A stretch of 13,512 nucleotides of DNA from Phoronis ovalis. Taxonomy: Eukaryota; Phoronida; Phoronidae. Positions 9,119 through 13,512 of this stretch are shown here, in pieces; position 1 is the stretch's first letter; each line of letters starts with the position of its first letter. The notes under the pieces were generated by a model. That model searched no databases and was not told the origin of the DNA. It saw only the letters and a program-made list of their open reading frames with translations. The position numbers were made by a program, and so were the translations under genes. The DNA is taken from NCBI GenBank assembly GCA_028565635.1, contig JAOXYB010029622.1:6346-19857 (forward strand), read 5' to 3'.

Positions 9119-11220
9119 GGCAACACCCTACAGGATACTTGTATTGAAAGGAAAATATTTTTTAAAGGTTCTCTACTGGATCGAGAAGCTAATTAATTCT
9201 TATTAAGATTTCGTTACATAATTTGTTTCGCTAAAACTGACATCTTTATTTCTGCTTGTTTTAGAAATATGTGGGTAGAAATGATGATGCGGCAGTTTTC
9301 AAAAAAAAATGACATGTAATATTTGCAGGTTATGAAAATGTCTAGAAAATTGCTAAAAATACTCCGTCTCTCTAGTGAATATCGGTCTAATATGACAGAT
9401 TCGCTAAGTGGAATGATGTTCTTGCTGTAAATGTGTTTTACCTTCAATAAAGGCCAAACAAAAAAAGTAGTTAAATCTGTGTATATCCGTAGTTATCTTT
9501 CCTTAAATAACTGCTCTTTACTGTTCATGATGTTTAACAGTAACATTAGTTTCTCTGTGTAGATTTAGCATTTTTAGCACAGTATCTGTAACAGGTGTGT
9601 ATTCTGAAATTAAAGTTTGAGGATTAAGAAATGTTTCATTTCAATTTAAATAATTACCTGAAAATTTAATTTGTCTATCAATCAACCGTGTCAGGTAGTT
9701 AAGAAATAAACTCTTATTCTTCGAAAAACATGTTTGTCTGCGGATAAATCGTATCTTTTATCTTGGCATTTTTTTTATTATACCGCGTTGAAATTGATTC
9801 TCATGAAATGTTGATATTTAAACCACACTTATGTACATGTGTAGGCTTGGTTCTAATGAAAATGACGGAAAACGTGACAAATCACATCTTCGTTGAGGGT
9901 ACTTCTGTCCTTGTTTAATTACATAAATAAGAATGTTACTTTCATTTAAAATACTGTTCATATGTTTATTTAATTGGAAGCGTTTTTTTAGAAACCTGCT
10001 TTTAAATAGTTGAAAATGTATTGATTAGGAAATTAAAAGGTATGTAAGTAATTTTTAAACTAATTTTATTTCAATAAATTAAATGCTGAATCCCAAAGTT
10101 AGATTTAACTAAATATAACAATAAAGAAACATTCCAAGAATATTAATTGATACGAGTTAATTAGTGAATAGTTAGCAACACAACATTTGCAACAATGCTT
10201 CAAAAACCGTCAATTAGTACTACTTGTCTCATTTGCAATTCCCAGTTTTGTTTAGTAATTAACTCTTGGTAAATACTTATAGAACTTATGCAAATGACAC
10301 ATACGTGTGTACATTGTGTTGTCAATGTGGCGTGATTAATGGCACTGTATTATAATAGGAAGAATAAATGTGAACTAGAAACTGCTACTCTATTCATTAC
10401 TTCAAGAAATTATATTAGTAAGTATAAACGGAGTTTAAAGCTAGTGTTACCGAAAGCATTGCACTGGAAAGGATTTCTGTCATTAAGATGAGACATTTTA
10501 GGAAGTACAAGATCTTGCCGTCATATAATTCGGATTTTAAGAACTGAACGTTCATAGTTGTAGTGAAAATCTGTTGTATCTTGGTGGCAACTTTTTTCAG
10601 CGATGGGTTATTTTTTGCTATAGGTCATATGTTTGCAATCATTGGCGTGGTTGAAATGCAAAACAAAAATTGGATTCTGACCACTATGCAAAACGTCATA
10701 AAGCTAATTTGAATTTCAAGTTTCATCAAATTAAGTAAATGATTGTTAGAGCATTTAAATGTATCCAAATTCAACAGAACACTGAAAATCATTTCATATT
10801 AACTGCATATACAATTAACTAGATCTATGCTGGTATGCAATAAAATATGCTAGTCATGTTTCTTCAAACGCTACATGCAGACTTGTACATGAGTAAAATG
10901 TATACAGTATTGATTTTATTAATTATGACAATATAACTATAAATCATTTATCAAGTTTGCAAGCTTTTTATTTTATTAAATTTTGACAGTACAGCTTAGT
11001 GAAAGAATTGAGACTAATTAAATAACCCATTTAAATAAAAAAACATAAAAACTCCAGATAAGTGTAAACGTTTCTTAAACATTTAGCCTGATCTGCATGT
11101 ACAAAATGTGCAAGTTTAAATGTTTATAACAGTTTCAGCAACAGGTGTAGGTATACATTATCTGAACAAAAAAGCAGGAAAACATTATTTTTGAAAGAGG
11201 TAGAAAGCAAACTGAAGCAG

Positions 11221-11371
11221 CTCATGTTTTAGGAAAATTTCATGAGTCTGGTATCTTGCATATATGAGATGGCAAGTCTCCAAAAAAAGATATACCGAAC
11301 TGTGTCTGCATTTGAAAAAGATTTAATTGGGATATGTTGCAATCTTCTAATGCAAGTTTGCTGAGCTGCAT
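11221..11371 (+). repeat. Diverged direct repeat, copy 1
   Basis: This segment pairs with 11457-11598. The best block, 11301-11359, matches 11527-11585 at 51 of 59 positions (offset 226). It shares GTCTGCATTTGA, TTTAATTG, GATATGTTG and CTAATGCA. The upstream parts also align loosely: TCATGTTT, then TCTGGTATC or TCTGATACC, TGCAT, GCAAGTC, and an A-run. A GGTATAC shared at 11150 and 11381 suggests the original unit was about 226-230 bp. It is probably an old intronic tandem duplication or two relics of one interspersed element. No coding potential or terminal inverted repeat was seen. Confidence 0.8.
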
Positions 11372-11456
11372 ACACATTTTGGGTATACTTTGTCTACACA
11401 ATAAAAATTGATATTAATTTTTTTAAAAAACCTACTGCAAGTTTATAAGTATACAG

Positions 11457-11598
11457 TTCATGTTTAAAGGAATCTGATACCTTTGCATGTATGATAGCAA
11501 GTCTTGGAAAAAAGGTAATATTAACCTTTGTCTGCATTTGAGAAGGTTTTAATTGTGATATGTTGTAATCTCCTAATGCAGGTTTCTAGACTGTATCT
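11457..11598 (+). repeat. Diverged direct repeat, copy 2
   Basis: This is the partner of 11221-11371 in the same orientation, and the similarity fades after about 11598. Substitutions are spread evenly, with small gaps in the first half, so the duplication is old compared with the minisatellite at 9012 and the duplication at 1787. Confidence 0.8.
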
Positions 11599-12145
11599 TA
11601 AAATAGTGTAAAAACAATTTATTAAAATCTGTAACCTCCAGCAATCAGCAAAACTGATGTTGTACATTGCTGAATTATTAAACTTGTAATGCAGTGTAAT
11701 AATTACTTACAGATAACACAAGTAACAGCATCTGTCTATATTCTAGTTTATAACTAAAGATACACAAGAATAAGTATTAAATAAATATTTGTAGTGAAAT
11801 CATCAATTGCCTACTAAGATAATTGTTGCAATTTGATATAGACTGTTGCCAGAGTTACCAGATAATTCTTCAAGGTTCAGGCTTATTTGTGGCAGACAAA
11901 TTGCTTTGTTTTTCACTACCCAGAATTCCCTAGAGGGATATCTATTAATTGTCTTTTGCAAAATTTTGCTCTGAAACATCGCGAAGTGATTGCACTTTGC
12001 CAGGAAGAAAGATGGACATAGTGGAAACGGGATATAGGTATGCGGAAGAAGACATTGAAAAGTTATAAATTCTAGTTTTAAACCGGTTTTGTAATGCAGA
12101 AGTTGTTGCCGTAAATTAAAGTGACTTCTACAAAATATGTTACAA

Positions 12146-12185
12146 AAATAGTGGTATTTATGCACAAATAGTGGTAAATAGTGGT
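12146..12185 (+). repeat. Short repeat, three AAATAGTGGT copies
   Basis: AAATAGTGGT occurs at 12146, 12166 and 12176. The first two are 20 bases apart and the last two 10 bases apart, followed by TATAATAAC. It is a small local duplication with no visible function, about 600 bases before exon C. Confidence 0.8.
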
Positions 12186-12791
12186 TATAATAACTTTTTT
12201 TTCTTTACGCAGGAAACCATTTGGTTTAATTATATACTTCAGTCATAATAATTAAAATAAAACTGGCTAAGACACAGTTCTTTATTTTGCCATTGGTAAT
12301 AAGCCAAAATTTATCTGCAGACAAACATTCACTTCCGATTGTCTATTTTACACCTTTCTAAACACATCATTCCAAAATTAAGTGCACTTTAAATCATTTT
12401 TTAATCAGTTCTCCGCATTAATTTCTGATAAATATGTTGTATAACTGATTAATGGTTATGTGGCGAGGTTTATTGGTAATGAAGAAAGAAATTAGTAATC
12501 TCCAAATGCTAAAGAGTTCACGGAATTTCTTACATGTAGAATAGTTTAAATTTAGAAACCAACCACCATATGATCGATAGATTAATACTCAGACAATGTA
12601 GAAGATAATAACTTTGAGGGTTTAGTTTTAACCAATCTGTGTCCACTTCCTTATGTCGTGAACCTATAATATCATAGTTATATTAAGCAATCGGAGAGAG
12701 TATCATATGGTAAAATTTCAGCTGATAGGACCATGAAAAGAATTTCTTCTGTTGGAAAATAAATTGAATATGTTCCACTGATTCGTTTCAG

Positions 12792-12978
12792 CTACCCTCC
12801 TACACCAAGTACCCCTGGTTCAAACCCTCCCGTAACTGGAGATTTTCAACCACCACCAGGGGCGCTGTCTGCAGTGGCAGCAGTAGCGGCGGCGGCAACA
12901 GCTACAGCCACAGCGACGGCAACCGCAACAATGGCATTACAAGAACAGCAACAGATGAGTAACCCGTATCCGCCCCAG
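12792..12978 (+). CDS. ZMIZ1: ZMIZ-like exon C: Pro-rich linker, Ala-rich and Ala-Thr tract, LQEQQ
   Basis: This is an internal exon of 187 bp. The first base completes Gly with exon B. It then reads YPPTPSTPGSNPPVTGDFQ, followed by PPPGALSAVAAVAAAA, six Thr residues alternating with Ala, MALQEQQQ and MSNPYPPQ, ending in phase 0 at CAG/GTAAGAG. Vertebrate ZMIZ1/2 carry the same order: a DFTQP-like motif, poly-Ala, ATATATAT and then ALQE. In vertebrates this alanine-rich region sits around residue 290 and has been linked to auto-regulation of the C-terminal transactivation domain. The tract at 12871-12930 uses GCA, GCG, GCT, GCC, ACA, ACG and ACC codons, so it is not a simple nucleotide repeat. 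The acceptor is GATTCGTTTCAG. G+C is the highest in the window. Downstream exons would carry the Pro-rich region and the SP-RING/MIZ zinc finger that places the family near PIAS SUMO ligases. Confidence 0.95.
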
Positions 12979-13512
12979 GTAAGAGTCATTAGTCGACATA
13001 TCAATAAAATAAAAGCCTCTATTAAGTGACCCTATAGTTCAATCAACGTATTAAGAAGATGCACGGAGTTAATTCCAAACTTTGTGCTCTAGAATGAACA
13101 GAAACATTATGGCAAGGTTACAATGTATATGCTGTCGTGTAGATTAATACTAGTTCGTTCTGCCAATAATATATAAAATGTCAAATAATTCAACAAAAAA
13201 AAAAATATCCAAAAACCTTTATTTTATACTGTTACAGCTTTCACAAAGCCCAGTTTATAGTAGGGACATATATCAGTAGTAGTAATTACACTGAATTTAT
13301 ATAATTCCAAAGAATAATGTCAGTCTAGCATTTATAATAATTCCACAGCTTTATCACCTAATTACCTATCAGTTTGTCTGCTCAAAACCTCCACATTGTA
13401 GCCGTCCACAGTACACTCCAGCATAACTTACTGTGGTTAATTCATCCACAAAAATAAGTGAACTTGTACTCATGAATGCTGGTGCTGATATTAGTTCATA
13501 CTCATATTAGCA
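12979..13512 (+). other. 5' part of the next intron
   Basis: The donor is GTAAGAGTCA. The remaining ~530 bases are AT-rich, with an A-run at 13195-13205, and I saw no confident exon. One acceptor-like site (TTTTATACTGTTACAG, ending at 13237) would continue the phase-0 frame as LSQSPVYSRDIYQ before a TAG at 13277. There is no good donor and no clear poly(A) signal after it, so it is not called an exon. The next real exon presumably lies outside the window. Confidence 0.8.

Larger units (their letters stand above)
8842..12791 (+). other. Intron between exons B and C (3950 bp)
   Basis: The donor is GTGAGCTTTC at 8842 and the acceptor is ACTGATTCGTTTCAG ending at 12791. Two bases (GG) of exon B and C of exon C form a Gly codon, so the phase is kept. 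The sequence is AT-rich and I recognised no gene. It contains a 28-bp minisatellite near the donor, a diverged pair of ~145-bp direct repeats around 11221-11598, and a short triplet repeat at 12146-12185. A somewhat less AT-rich stretch near 11815-12100 holds a 120-codon minus-strand open frame with no recognisable family. CTGAT in the acceptor region (12778-12782) could serve as the branch site. The rest shows only A/T runs. Confidence 0.9.

Noticed and set aside
11803-12165. Minus-strand open frame of 120 codons, the longest in the window
   Set aside because: It lies inside an intron. Its translation is rich in Phe, Ile, Leu, Cys and Asn as expected from AT-rich non-coding DNA. No family, domain or signal was recognised, and there is no sign of splicing or promoter. 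It could be reconsidered if the segment proves conserved.

Overview
This is a piece of animal nuclear genome carrying the middle of one large, intron-rich gene on the + strand. Three exons can be read (6202-6319, 8557-8841, 12792-12978). Joined, they give 590 coding bases whose phases fit at both junctions. The product matches the N-terminal half of zinc finger MIZ domain-containing protein 1/2 (ZMIZ1/ZMIZ2; Drosophila tonalli), a PIAS-like nuclear co-regulator. Three hallmarks appear in the family order: the WCEDLGRLLLLRHQK block that ends the N-terminal helical domain, the WQQ...LSVVT...TVWGV...TQS block, and the Ala-rich/Ala-Thr alternating tract followed by LQEQQ. The gene start, the first ~100 residues and the catalytic SP-RING (MIZ) domain lie outside the window.

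The host is most likely an invertebrate. The non-coding DNA is AT-rich (about two-thirds AT by eye), the introns are kilobases long, and the exons are clearly richer in G+C. The protein differs from the vertebrate paralogues outside the conserved blocks. A lophotrochozoan such as a mollusc would fit, but this is a guess from general composition, not from a diagnostic element.

Layout: 1-6201 is the 3' part of an upstream intron. It holds short tandem duplications, a possible decayed hammerhead-like repeat near 3321-3383, a G+C-richer patch at 4880-5030, and three palindromic forkhead-type motifs at 5315-5715. 6202-6319 is exon A. 6320-8556 is an intron of 2237 bp ending in a 25-bp tandem array. 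8557-8841 is exon B. 8842-12791 is an intron of 3950 bp containing a 28-bp minisatellite and a diverged duplication. 12792-12978 is exon C. 12979-13512 is the start of the next intron.

No second gene, RNA gene, complete transposable element or CRISPR array was recognised. The most unusual observation is that exon B is bracketed by two tandem arrays whose units each contain a splice-signal-like core: CTCAT (branch-site-like) upstream and AAAG/GTAAGT (perfect 5' splice-site consensus) downstream. Whether these arrays affect splicing is untested inference.
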